From positions 152,285 through 212,001 of the forward strand of contig DHVG01000014.1 of the NCBI GenBank assembly GCA_002412545.1: a DNA stretch of 59,717 nt. The letters run 5' to 3'. The stretch comes from Elusimicrobia bacterium UBA5214 (GTDB taxonomy: Bacteria > Elusimicrobiota > UBA5214). The translations under genes were made by a program, and so were the position numbers. The notes beneath the pieces were generated by a model, which saw only the letters and a program-made list of their open reading frames with translations, did not search any database and had not been told where the DNA came from. Below are positions 47,227 to 55,701 of the stretch, in pieces (positions within the stretch are counted from its first letter, which is position 1; every line of letters starts with the position of its first letter).

Positions 47227-47641
47227 ATTAGTAGAAAGTGAATTCAAACGAAATCTACCCGCATTTCGTGTCGGGGATACCTTAAAAGTATGGGTTAAAA
47301 TTGTTGAAAGTCCGTTAGAAAAAGCAGGTGAACCAGTGGTACGATTACAACCCTTTGAAGGTATAGTTATTCGTTATCGCGGAGAAGGTTTATCAAAAAC
47401 TTTTACTGTGCGGAAAGTTTCTTTTGGGATAGGTGTGGAGCGTACTTACCCGTTGCATTCGCCACGGATAGAAAAAATAGAAGTTATCAGAAGTGGTCGG
47501 GTAAGACGTGCACGGTTATATTATTTACGTAAGGCGATTGGTCGTGCAGCACGAATAGAAAGTGAAATGGTTGAAGAAACAACAGTTGATGAACAGTCCA
47601 GTGTTACTGAAGAGGGAGAGAAGGGAAAGCAGTCCTCGTGA
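47210..47641 (+). CDS. rplS: Ribosomal protein bL19 with acidic tail
   Basis: 143 residues. FRVGDTLKVWVKI, RLQPFEGIVIRYRG, FTVRKVSFGIGVERTYPLHSP and RSGRVRRARLYYLR are diagnostic. The last 25 or so residues form an acidic extension (EETTVDEQSSVTEEGE) beyond the usual end; the same DNA encodes the start of the next gene in another frame. Confidence 0.95.
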   Translation: MEKIVELVESEFKRNLPAFRVGDTLKVWVKIVESPLEKAGEPVVRLQPFEGIVIRYRGEGLSKTFTVRKVSFGIGVERTYPLHSPRIEKIEVIRSGRVRRARLYYLRKAIGRAARIESEMVEETTVDEQSSVTEEGEKGKQSS

Positions 47642-47996
47642 AATTGGTTCTTATGGTGAAAGAGTCGCTTTGGATTTTCTTCGCCAGCAGGGCTATCGTG
47701 TTTTAGAAAAAAATTATCGTTGTTGCCTCGGTGAAATTGATTTTATTACCGAGGATAAAAACACACTCGTCTTTATTGAGATAAAATTTCGTCAAAACAA
47801 AACTTACGGTTTACCCCAGGAAGCAGTCACTTACCACAAACAAAAACAAATCATCCGTGTTGCTCTTCATTATCTTAAGAAAAAAAATATTGTTCATTCT
47901 CGTCCATTAATCCGTTTTGATGTAGTTTCTATCTCTCCGGGAAAGATTGAGTTAATTAAGGACGCTTTTTCGGTTCAACCGGGATATACTTTCTGA
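47562..47996 (+). CDS. YraN/UPF0102 family predicted nuclease
   Basis: 144 residues from ATG 47562, or 134 from ATG 47592. GSYGERVALDFLRQQGYRVLEKNYR and GEIDFITEDKNTLVFIEIKFR carry the Holliday-resolvase-like D...ExK core. It overlaps rplS by 50-80 bp out of frame, so the bL19 acidic tail and this N-terminus share DNA. Typically located near rplS and rnhB in bacteria. Confidence 0.9.
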   Translation: MKWLKKQQLMNSPVLLKRERRESSPREIGSYGERVALDFLRQQGYRVLEKNYRCCLGEIDFITEDKNTLVFIEIKFRQNKTYGLPQEAVTYHKQKQIIRVALHYLKKKNIVHSRPLIRFDVVSISPGKIELIKDAFSVQPGYTF

Positions 47997-48012
47997 GAGG
48001 CAGTTACTTCTA

Positions 48013-49407
48013 ATGGTACAACTTTTTCGTTTAAAAAATAAATTGAAGAATGGTATTAAACTGACCCGTGCTGGACAAACGGAGGAAGCAATTGCTTATT
48101 ATACTTCCTTACTTGCCCAGGAGCCAACAAATTTAGAAGCGCGACTTGAATTAAGCCGTCATTATTTCAAAAAAGATGATTATGCCTCAACTAAACAAAT
48201 GTTGTTGGAATTGCTGAAATACAATCCCCCTGCCCCCGAAATTAAAAAAATCCTTGAGATTACTAATTTTAGAAGGATTAGTTCGGATAAATATTTCAAT
48301 GCTGAACCTTGTTTTTCACCTGATGGTGGAAAAATTGTTTATTCTTCAGCACGGCGGGATACTAATCATGATGGGAGAATAAACAGTTTTGACCGTTCAG
48401 CAATATATCTTCACGATTTGAAAACCGGCGAGGAGAAATGTTTAGTTTCTGATGAGCATTATTCCTGGCGTCCCTCATTTTCAGCAGATGGTAAAAAAGT
48501 TGTTTACCTTTCTTCACGGCGGGATACTAATCAGGATGGGCAGATTGATTATCAGGATAATCCGGGAGTATATATTTTTGACTTGGAAACTAACCAAGAA
48601 AAAATTGTTCTTCCCGATTTCTATAAAACTAAATATCCTTCATTTTCACCGGATGGTGAAAAAATACTTTTTGCCGCTTGGCGAGCTGAAGCAACACATT
48701 GCGGTATCTATTTACTTGATTGGGTAAAGAGAGAACTAAAAACCATTGGTAACGAATTCTATGATAATAATTTTCCTTCCTTTTCACCCGATGGAACAAA
48801 AATAGTTTACACTTCTTGGCGTAGTGATACCAATAATGATGGACGAATTTCATTCCACGATAATACGGCTATCTACCTTTATGATTTAAAAGAAGAAAAT
48901 GAATACCAGATTGTACCTGATGTTTTTGATAATCTTTTCCCGGTATTTTCTCCTGATGGGCGGTATATTGCGTATGTATCTTATCACCGGGATACCAATC
49001 GTGACGGCAAAATTGATTCGTTGGATAATCCGGGAATTTACCTTTACGATTTGGGAACACGGAGAGAGAAACTTGTGGTCAGTGATGAACATTACAACAA
49101 GTTTCCGATTTTTACTTTTGATTCAAAGGGATTGGTCTATATTGGTTCTTGGCGTGGGAAAAAGGATGAAGAACGCAACTTTTTTGAGAATAAAGGTATC
49201 TATCTAATTGAAACAACCAGCAAAAATGAACAACAAATAGTTTCGGATAAATATTACGGTTGTCGGGAAGTAGCAACTTCACCCATAGATTGTAAAATTG
49301 CTTACATCTCCTGGCATAAGAAATCAAATCGTGGTCTATATCTTGCGGATTTAAAAAATTTACCTACTCTTCCTGAGTTAGAAAAGATTATTGAGGAAAA
49401 TCTTTAA
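48013..49407 (+). CDS. TPR plus PD40/TolB-type beta-propeller with EF-hand-like loops
   Basis: 464 residues. N-terminal TPR-like helices (about 8-80: AGQTEEAIAYYTSLLAQEP). Then six or seven propeller blades, each with an FSPDGxKIxY motif. Four blades carry a calcium-loop insertion: DTNHDGRINSFD (116-127), DTNQDGQIDYQD (171-182), DTNNDGRISFHD (272-283) and DTNRDGKIDSLD (327-338). The DxNxDGxIxxxD pattern matches dockerin/EF-hand loops. No signal peptide or membrane segment, so cytoplasmic unless exported otherwise. Function unknown. Confidence 0.85.
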   Translation: MVQLFRLKNKLKNGIKLTRAGQTEEAIAYYTSLLAQEPTNLEARLELSRHYFKKDDYASTKQMLLELLKYNPPAPEIKKILEITNFRRISSDKYFNAEPCFSPDGGKIVYSSARRDTNHDGRINSFDRSAIYLHDLKTGEEKCLVSDEHYSWRPSFSADGKKVVYLSSRRDTNQDGQIDYQDNPGVYIFDLETNQEKIVLPDFYKTKYPSFSPDGEKILFAAWRAEATHCGIYLLDWVKRELKTIGNEFYDNNFPSFSPDGTKIVYTSWRSDTNNDGRISFHDNTAIYLYDLKEENEYQIVPDVFDNLFPVFSPDGRYIAYVSYHRDTNRDGKIDSLDNPGIYLYDLGTRREKLVVSDEHYNKFPIFTFDSKGLVYIGSWRGKKDEERNFFENKGIYLIETTSKNEQQIVSDKYYGCREVATSPIDCKIAYISWHKKSNRGLYLADLKNLPTLPELEKIIEENL

Positions 49408-50057
49408 TGATTAGAGGTAATCACCTCATTGGTCTGATTGGTCCTAATGCCAGTGGTAAAGGTGAAGTAGCCGAATATTTAAAGAAGAAAGGTTATCAGG
49501 TTTACTCTTTATCTGATATCCTCCGGGAAGAAGCAAAAAAGGTTGGTTTGGACCAGTCAAGAGGAACACTGATTAATTTTGGTTATCAGTTAAGAAAAAG
49601 ATACGGTGAAGGTATCTTGGTAAAAAGACTACTTAAGCAAATTCCAAATTCCAAATTCCAAATTCCAAATTCCAAATTCGTTATTGATAGTATAAGGAAT
49701 CCTGGTGAAATTGAAGAATTGCGCAAACTATCAACCTCGCCCCGATGTGCAGTAGCGGGGTCAACTATCCACTACCCACCAGCCACTATCTGTATTCTTG
49801 GTATTGATGCACCGGAAAAATTGCGCTACCAGCGTTTACTTAAGCGCAAGCGTTTAGGGGATATAAAAAATTTTTCTGAATTTGTGCAAGCGGAAAAAAG
49901 GGAAAATTCTAATAAAAAATACGCCCAGCAAATTGGTAAATGTATGCAATTAGCTGATAAAATCATCATCAATAACAGTTCACTTAAACAACTTTACCAG
50001 AAAATTGATACTTTCTTAAAAGAACTGAAAACTGACAATGAAAAAACGAAAAACTAA
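49407..50057 (+). CDS. P-loop nucleotide kinase-like protein with repeat insertions
   Basis: 216 residues. P-loop GLIGPNASGKGEV, then YSLSDILREEAKK and FVIDSIRNPGEIEELRK: the dephospho-CoA-kinase/deoxynucleoside-monophosphate-kinase-like family found beside dCMP deaminases. Inserted segments: QIPNSKFQIPNSKF (49636-49680, AAATTCC words) and STSPRCAVAGSTIHYPPAT (about 49730-49790). It overlaps the deaminase by 20 bp. Substrate uncertain; deoxycytidylate metabolism is inferred from the partner. Confidence 0.75.
   Translation: MIRGNHLIGLIGPNASGKGEVAEYLKKKGYQVYSLSDILREEAKKVGLDQSRGTLINFGYQLRKRYGEGILVKRLLKQIPNSKFQIPNSKFVIDSIRNPGEIEELRKLSTSPRCAVAGSTIHYPPATICILGIDAPEKLRYQRLLKRKRLGDIKNFSEFVQAEKRENSNKKYAQQIGKCMQLADKIIINNSSLKQLYQKIDTFLKELKTDNEKTKN
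49636..49680 (+). repeat. AAATTCC tandem words inside the kinase gene
   Basis: CAAATTCCAAATTCCAAATT and on, 7-bp period, encoding QIPNSKFQIPNSKF. The intergenic counterpart is at 6139-6340. Confidence 0.75.
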
Positions 50058-50565
50058 ACACCAACCACCAACCACTAATCACCAATTACCGGTTAAGCGT
50101 CCTTCCTGGGACGAATATTTTCTTAAACTTGCCCTTTTAGTTGCCGAAAGGTCAACCTGCCGGAGACATCATGTCGGGGCGGTAATTGTCCGGGATAAAA
50201 GAGTGCTCACTACCGGTTATAACGGTGCAGCAGCCGGGGTGAAAGACTGTCTTGAGTTAGGTTGTCTAAGGGATGAGTTAGGAATACCTTCGGGAACGAG
50301 ACAGGAAATCTGTCGGGCAATCCATGCGGAACAGAATGCAATTATTCAAGCCGGTTTACACGGGATAAATATTGGAGGAGCAACAATTTATTGCACGCAT
50401 ACACCTTGCACACTTTGTGCACGGATGCTCGCTAATGCAAGAATAAAAAGATATGTCTCCTGTAGTAATTATGCGGATAAATCTTTCCGCAACCTTTTCC
50501 GGGAAGCAAAAATAAAATTTGCTAAACTAAAAAAACCCAACCTAAAAATAGAAATTCTGGATTAA
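50038..50565 (+). CDS. dCMP deaminase
   Basis: 175 residues. Zinc deaminase motifs CRAIHAEQNAI and TPCTLCARML, plus GYNGAAAGVKDC. Converts dCMP to dUMP for thymidylate synthesis. The first 18 residues (KHQPPTTNHQLPVK) are encoded by CACCAAC/AATCACC tandem words, so the N-terminus is element-made; the core begins at RPSWDEYFL. Confidence 0.92.
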   Translation: MKKRKTKHQPPTTNHQLPVKRPSWDEYFLKLALLVAERSTCRRHHVGAVIVRDKRVLTTGYNGAAAGVKDCLELGCLRDELGIPSGTRQEICRAIHAEQNAIIQAGLHGINIGGATIYCTHTPCTLCARMLANARIKRYVSCSNYADKSFRNLFREAKIKFAKLKKPNLKIEILD

Positions 50566-50575
50566 AAGGGAAAAA

Positions 50576-50686
50576 ATGAGTTTCGGGAATTCTCTCTTCA
50601 CTCTATAATTTTTTGACCAGATTCAAAAAACGTCAAAAACTTTGATGTCGTTCAGAGAAAATTCCCGAAACTTTAAAGAGTGAGCA
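50576..50686 (+). repeat. Structured repeat element, copy 2, with 10-codon ORF
   Basis: Outer stem GAGTTTCGGGAATT (50578-50591) / AATTCCCGAAACTT (50660-50673), 14 pairs. Inner stem TTTTTGAC (50610-50617) / GTCAAAAA (50632-50639). CACTCT (50599-50604) can also pair with AGAGTG just after the outer stem. ATG 50576 to TAA 50608 encodes MSFGNSLFTL. It follows the deaminase stop by 10 bp; AAAGGGA precedes the ATG. Compared with 11657-11818, a stem pair changes from T-A to C-G. Confidence 0.75.
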
Positions 50687-50695
50687 AAAATAAAA

Positions 50696-50758
50696 ATGGC
50701 TACTAAAGAAACAGCAAAAAAGGAAATTGAAAATTTAGTTAAAAATACAATAAGGTAG
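50696..50758 (+). CDS. 20-codon ORF before the restriction-modification gene
   Basis: ATG 50696 to TAG 50758: MATKETAKKEIENLVKNTIR. It may be a leader peptide or the surviving N-terminus of a lost gene. It ends 7 bp before the next ATG, and its last codons contain that gene's SD-like AAGG. Confidence 0.35.
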   Translation: MATKETAKKEIENLVKNTIR

Positions 50759-50765
50759 TTAATCT

Positions 50766-53700
50766 ATGAATTCTGAAATTAAATCAAACGAAAGAGAATT
50801 CCAGAGTCAGACGATTGTCTGGCTAAATGAAATAATAAAGGCAGGCGGAACTCCCTTTGAGATGGTAAGCGGAGAAGCAGGAATACTTGTGCGTGAACGA
50901 CACGAACGAAGAAAGGCAACCCGTTTTCCTGATGTTCAAATATGGATTAACCGAGCGGCAGGAGAAGGATTTTGCTGGTGGGAATTAAAGACACCCGAGG
51001 TTCATGCTGATGATACGCAACTATTAAAAGATGCGGTTAAAAAAGCACAAGCGAGAAATCATAAATATTTTGTTACTTGGAATATGCGTGAAGCGATTCT
51101 CTGGAGAACCCCAAAAGGTAATGAAGAAATTTCACATAAACATCGCTTAAAAAATTATCCACCTCTAGCAATTATTACTTCTGTTAATGACATTGTTGAT
51201 TCCTCAAAAAGAGAGATTTTAAAAAAGTATGCACAGGAAATATTTTATGATTTAACTCGTCTTCATCAAGAAGGACATCTTTATCAGATAGAAATAGATG
51301 CTACTTTCTTTGTTCATAAACTTTCCGAGGCGGTTAGAAAAATCTATCCTTCCGTTTATAAATCACTCCAAAATCGTTTTGGCAAGGATGCTAAATTCCG
51401 AGATGACCTTATCACTTGGGCCAAAAAGCAAGGCGTAGCTAGTTTTGAAGATGAACCATTTTATAAATCGGTTGCCCGCCAGATGGTCTATCGGGTTATT
51501 GGCAAGATTTTATTTTATGTAACCCTTCGTAGATTTTATGACATTCTACCCATAATGGATTTTACCGGACTTTCTCCCGATAAAGTTTCCGAGGAACTTA
51601 AAAATTATTTTGCAAAAGCGAGGCAAGTTGACTATCAATCAGTTTTTGAAGAAGACCTTACTGACCAAATTGAATATCCGCGAGACGCATCTGATATTTT
51701 AACCCAACTTGCACAAGACCTGAATCGTTATAACTTTTCTTCTTTGCCTCAAGATGTCATTGGTGAAGTTTTTGAGAAACTTATTCCACCCGAAGAAAGA
51801 CATTTATTAGGACAATACTTTACTCCTGAAAATTTAGTTGACTTAATTAATGCTTTCTCTATCCGCACTAACTCGGCTAAAGTTTTAGACCCCACCTGTG
51901 GCACGGGGACATTTTTGATTCGTGCATATAATAAAAAGCAAACTGAAGGAGAAAGAGACCATCATAATTTACTTTCTCAACTCTGGGGTTTTGATATTGC
52001 CCAATTTCCAACCGAACTGGCAACAATAAACCTTTTTAGACAAAACCTACAGACATATGCAAATTTTCCTCATATAGTTACAGAAGATTTTTTCAAAGTA
52101 AAACCCGGACAAACTTTCAAATTTCCACCGCCAAAACCTGATTTACAAAATCCGGAACTTAGAATAGAGGAGAAACTTCCCAAGTTTGACGCAGTTGTCG
52201 GTAATTTTCCTTACATCCGACAAGAACTGATTGAGAAAAGTGATAAAGGATACAAAAACAAACTTGACAGTATGCTTCAACAGGACTGGTTGAATAGTTA
52301 TCCGGAAGGATTTGACAAGAAAACCCATTCGCCGAAACTTTCTGGTCAGGCAGATATTTATGCTTATCTTTTCTATCATTCGGCAGTATTCTTAAAAGAA
52401 GGTGGACGAATGGGAATAGTAACCTCAAATTCGTATTTAGACACTGCTTTTGGATATGAACTCCAAAAATTTTTCTTAAATAATTTCAAAATTGTCGCAA
52501 TTATAGAGTCCCGATGTGAACCGTGGTTTGAAGATGTAGCGGTTAACACCGTAGTAACTATTTTAGAAAGATGTTCTGACAAAAAAGAAAGAGAAAACCA
52601 TCTTGTAAAATTTGCGAAGTTAAAAAAGAAATTAGCCGAACTCATTCCTTGGGATATGAGAATTGATTATCACAAAAGATGGCAGGGATTGGATAGATTG
52701 GTTCACATAATTGGACATTCCAGTGATGAAAAATTAAAAGGTGGAAAAATAGTCAGTAAATTTAGTGGTTTAAAAACCTTTGAAGATGACGAAAATAATT
52801 TCCGCATTAGAATTAAAAAACAAAGAGAATTACTGGATGAATTAAACCAAGCAGGAAAAACAGTAAAATGGGGAAAATATCTTCGTGCTCCTGATGTCTA
52901 TTTTGAAATATTGGAAAAATGTAAAGATAAATTAGTTCCGTTGATAAAAGTGGCTAATGTAAAAAGAGGTTATACAACTGGGATAAATGAATTTTTCTAT
53001 CTTGATGATGATAAAATAAAACATTGGGGAATTGAAAAAGAGTTCTTAAAACCGATAGTGACTTCTCCAAAAGAAATTGAGACGATACTGATTGACCCAA
53101 AGACACTAAAGTTTAAACTATTTTTGTGTCACAAAAGCAAAAATGAATTATCAAAGGGGAAAAAACTAGGAGCACTAAAATATATTGAATGGGGTGAAAA
53201 ACAAAGAACTATAGAAAGAGGCGGTCATAAGAAAGGCGGGACTCCTTATCCTCAAGTTCCTTCTGTTGCAGGACGGGAATATTGGTATGATGTTGGCAAA
53301 AGGAAAGCCGGACATTTTGCCATTAACAGATTTATCGGTGAACGTTTTTATTTTCCTATAAATAAAGAGGGTATTATTGTGGGTGATGTAGTTTTTGAAG
53401 GCGAGTTTTTAGATGAAGAGATAGCGCCTTTATATTCTGCCCTCTTAAATTCAACGATAACATTTTTGGGTGTGGAACAACTTGGCAGGTTGAACTTGGG
53501 TGAAGGATTGTTGACTTTTTACGGTCCGGATATTGTTGACCTCATCATTCCTGATGCTTCAAAACTCAAAACAAACTTAGGTAACAGAATTTTATCTTCT
53601 TTTTCGTCACTTTTCTCTCGTCCTATAAAACCAATTTTTGAAGAAGTTAAAATGAAAGATAGACAGAAATTAGATAGTTTAATTTTAGAAGTGGTTGGGC

Positions 53701-54257
53701 TTGACCCAAAGGTCTATCTTCCAAAAATTTATGACGGACTTTGTGAACTGGTTAGAGAACGACTTGAACTCGGCAAAATGAGAAAGGTTGTCCAAAAGGT
53801 CAAAATAACAAGGGATATAGAAAAATTAAAAAAATCGGTTGCAGAAAAGATTTTACCAGACGGACTACGCAAATTCCCGGAGAGTTTTCTACCTGATAAT
53901 TTGAAGTCGTCCGATTTTAAGGAAATTCAAATTCCGGCAGAACCTTTAAAATTGGGTCACCAAATGATGATTTTCTATGAAGTAATTACTGATTCCGGTT
54001 TTAAATATAATGCTTCCGGTGAAGAAGAAGCAAGATATTTAGTTTTTGCTCAAAAACCAAGCCAATATATTGTAAAAATTCCTAAAAATCAGGCTGTAGT
54101 TCAAAAAGTAGTAATTGAATATGAAAAATATCTGAAAAAATTACTTGAAGAACTTTTTAACGAACTTTATACCCGGACCAGCGACCACTCTCTTTCTGAC
54201 CAACTCGCAAAAGATATTCTTTCTGAACTTGGCGCTCGGGTAGATAATCTATATTGA
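50766..54257 (+). CDS. Single-chain restriction-modification enzyme (type IIG/Eco57I-like)
   Basis: 1163 residues. N-terminal PD-(D/E)XK nuclease with FPDVQIW (D56) and WWELKTP (E73, K75); helical linker; N6-adenine methylase with motif I VLDPTCGTGTF (D375) and motif IV NFPY (480-483, NPPY variant); then a probable target-recognition region (about 720-950) and a C-terminal part. Cleavage and methylation in one polypeptide need no separate specificity subunit. It lies after the structured repeat and before DUF2971 and NYN genes, so probably the core of a small defence island. Confidence 0.88.
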   Translation: MNSEIKSNEREFQSQTIVWLNEIIKAGGTPFEMVSGEAGILVRERHERRKATRFPDVQIWINRAAGEGFCWWELKTPEVHADDTQLLKDAVKKAQARNHKYFVTWNMREAILWRTPKGNEEISHKHRLKNYPPLAIITSVNDIVDSSKREILKKYAQEIFYDLTRLHQEGHLYQIEIDATFFVHKLSEAVRKIYPSVYKSLQNRFGKDAKFRDDLITWAKKQGVASFEDEPFYKSVARQMVYRVIGKILFYVTLRRFYDILPIMDFTGLSPDKVSEELKNYFAKARQVDYQSVFEEDLTDQIEYPRDASDILTQLAQDLNRYNFSSLPQDVIGEVFEKLIPPEERHLLGQYFTPENLVDLINAFSIRTNSAKVLDPTCGTGTFLIRAYNKKQTEGERDHHNLLSQLWGFDIAQFPTELATINLFRQNLQTYANFPHIVTEDFFKVKPGQTFKFPPPKPDLQNPELRIEEKLPKFDAVVGNFPYIRQELIEKSDKGYKNKLDSMLQQDWLNSYPEGFDKKTHSPKLSGQADIYAYLFYHSAVFLKEGGRMGIVTSNSYLDTAFGYELQKFFLNNFKIVAIIESRCEPWFEDVAVNTVVTILERCSDKKERENHLVKFAKLKKKLAELIPWDMRIDYHKRWQGLDRLVHIIGHSSDEKLKGGKIVSKFSGLKTFEDDENNFRIRIKKQRELLDELNQAGKTVKWGKYLRAPDVYFEILEKCKDKLVPLIKVANVKRGYTTGINEFFYLDDDKIKHWGIEKEFLKPIVTSPKEIETILIDPKTLKFKLFLCHKSKNELSKGKKLGALKYIEWGEKQRTIERGGHKKGGTPYPQVPSVAGREYWYDVGKRKAGHFAINRFIGERFYFPINKEGIIVGDVVFEGEFLDEEIAPLYSALLNSTITFLGVEQLGRLNLGEGLLTFYGPDIVDLIIPDASKLKTNLGNRILSSFSSLFSRPIKPIFEEVKMKDRQKLDSLILEVVGLDPKVYLPKIYDGLCELVRERLELGKMRKVVQKVKITRDIEKLKKSVAEKILPDGLRKFPESFLPDNLKSSDFKEIQIPAEPLKLGHQMMIFYEVITDSGFKYNASGEEEARYLVFAQKPSQYIVKIPKNQAVVQKVVIEYEKYLKKLLEELFNELYTRTSDHSLSDQLAKDILSELGARVDNLY

Positions 54258-54348
54258 TTTTTGAAAACGAGAAACGAGCCCAGTTCTAAAATTTCGGAAA
54301 AAGTATCAGGCATGTTGAATCTTGGAAAACTTGAAAAATTGATTTTAA

Positions 54349-55128
54349 ATGGAAAAAAAGAAAAACATTATAAACAAAAATCTTCCTAATATTCTTTATA
54401 GATTTTTTGAAAAGGAAGAATATGCATTAGATTTTATTAAAGGTCACATAAGATTTACTAACCAAAATGAATGTAAGGAAATGAAATACCCTAGAGGAGA
54501 TCCTACAGAACGTATATCTTCGCTAAAATATCCTGCAAAAATACAAACATTACATATTGATAAGAATACAATGAAATGTATTAACAGTACTTATTCAAAT
54601 GGGTTTATGAATTGGTCGGGTGGATTACTTAACTCTGTTTTTGTCCTTTGTGCTTGTCTTCCAAATTGTGATATGGAAAAATTAAAAAAAGAATTAAAAT
54701 CTCCTTTTGTTGTTCAGATGAACAATCCACAAGAGTTTTTAAGTAGGATTGAGAAGAGTTACAACGAACAATATAATAGTAACAAGAAGAGAATTATTCA
54801 TAATTATGTCTCTTATACAAAAGGTCAGCAATCCAAAAAGCCTCATCCTGGGGACAGTTGGTACTTGTCAATTTTCCAAAAACCTGACAAATATAGCTAT
54901 CAAAAAGAATATAGATTTGCTATTTTGCTTCATAATATTTCCAGTGAACAGGAATTTATTAAATTGAATATAAACAATTGTGAAGACATATGTGTTCTTA
55001 TTGAAAACAAAGTTGATAGTATTCTAATCAAGTATAAAGAGGAAATAAAAGCAGGAAAATTGGGACTTGGTCTAAGAAAGCGTAGCCGACCCTTAAGGGT
55101 CGGCTACCGATGGGGTATGGGTTGGTAG
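54349..55128 (+). CDS. DUF2971-like protein
   Basis: 259 residues. NILYRFFEKEEYALDFIKGH at the start and SYQKEYRFAILLH near residue 185 match the pattern of DUF2971-type proteins frequently found in defence neighbourhoods. Function unknown. The C-terminus RSRPLRVGYRWGMGW is encoded by a perfect 26-bp palindrome (55082-55107) and following repeat, so the native end was probably near GLGLRK. It overlaps the NYN gene by 19 bp. Confidence 0.65.
   Translation: MEKKKNIINKNLPNILYRFFEKEEYALDFIKGHIRFTNQNECKEMKYPRGDPTERISSLKYPAKIQTLHIDKNTMKCINSTYSNGFMNWSGGLLNSVFVLCACLPNCDMEKLKKELKSPFVVQMNNPQEFLSRIEKSYNEQYNSNKKRIIHNYVSYTKGQQSKKPHPGDSWYLSIFQKPDKYSYQKEYRFAILLHNISSEQEFIKLNINNCEDICVLIENKVDSILIKYKEEIKAGKLGLGLRKRSRPLRVGYRWGMGW
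55082..55107. repeat. 26-bp perfect palindrome
   Basis: GTAGCCGACCC TTAA GGGTCGGCTAC, in frame at the 3' end of the DUF2971-like gene and just before the NYN start. Confidence 0.85.
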
Positions 55129-55640
55129 GGGAATTTGACAATGGGGAAAAGAAGTTGAAAAGATTGGGGAATAATTACGCATTTATTGATAGCCAGAATT
55201 TGAATCTTGCAATTCGTGAGCAAGGATGGATACTTGATTTTAAACGATTCAGGATATATTTGACCGATAAATATAATGTTACCAAAGTATTTTTATTTAT
55301 AGGTTATATTCCTACGAATGAGAGTTTGTATACCTCATTACAAGAATATGGTTACATTTTAATATTTAAGCCAACCTTATATTTACCGGATGGTAAAGTA
55401 AAAGGCAATATAGATGCCGAGTTAGTGCTTCACGCGATGATAGAATATCCTAATTATGATAAAGCGGTTATTGTAACTGGAGATGGAGATTTTCACTGTT
55501 TAATTGAATATCTCAAAAAGCATAATAAATTAGAAAAGATTATCGTTCCCAATCGTTATAGGTTTTCTTCACTTCTGAGGAAGTTTGCTCCGGATATGGT
55601 TTTTATGAACGACTTGAAGACCAAGTTGGAGTATAAATAA
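55110..55640 (+). CDS. NYN-domain (LabA/DUF88-type) predicted nuclease
   Basis: 176 residues. NYN acidic residues: AFIDSQNLN, GNIDAELVLHAM and VTGDGDFHCLIEYL. This PIN-like ribonuclease fold often appears in RNA processing and defence. The first 20 residues (GYGLVGEFDNGEKK) come from repeat-like DNA; a TTG at 55155 is another possible start. A related GGGAAATTTGACAATGGG segment recurs at 55769-55786 before the next gene. Confidence 0.85.
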   Translation: MGYGLVGEFDNGEKKLKRLGNNYAFIDSQNLNLAIREQGWILDFKRFRIYLTDKYNVTKVFLFIGYIPTNESLYTSLQEYGYILIFKPTLYLPDGKVKGNIDAELVLHAMIEYPNYDKAVIVTGDGDFHCLIEYLKKHNKLEKIIVPNRYRFSSLLRKFAPDMVFMNDLKTKLEYK

Positions 55641-55697
55641 AAATGAGAGGCATTACCGCGGGACGAACCCTTTGGATAACCTCTCATCGTGATTCAA
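55638..55697 (-). ncRNA. Candidate small RNA with own promoter and terminator
   Basis: Minus strand. Promoter at 55702-55730, predicted start near 55695. The transcript would contain a stem ATGAGAGG (55680-55687) / CCTCTCAT (55643-55650) enclosing a loop with GGGTTCGTCCCGCGG, followed at once by TTTTTATTT, an intrinsic terminator pattern. About 55-60 nt, with no ORF. It is convergent with the NYN gene and overlaps its stop codon. Not a class I recognise. Confidence 0.55.
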
Positions 55698-55701
55698 TTA
55701 T

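Noticed and set aside
52500..52530. CCCGATGTG in the type IIG gene as another palindromic element
   Set aside because: It encodes ESRCEPWF, which looks native to the methylase, and has no inverted partner.
55638..55697. Known ribozyme or riboswitch (fluoride, preQ1, twister, hammerhead)
   Set aside because: Some loop bases resemble parts of these, but none has the complete conserved core.
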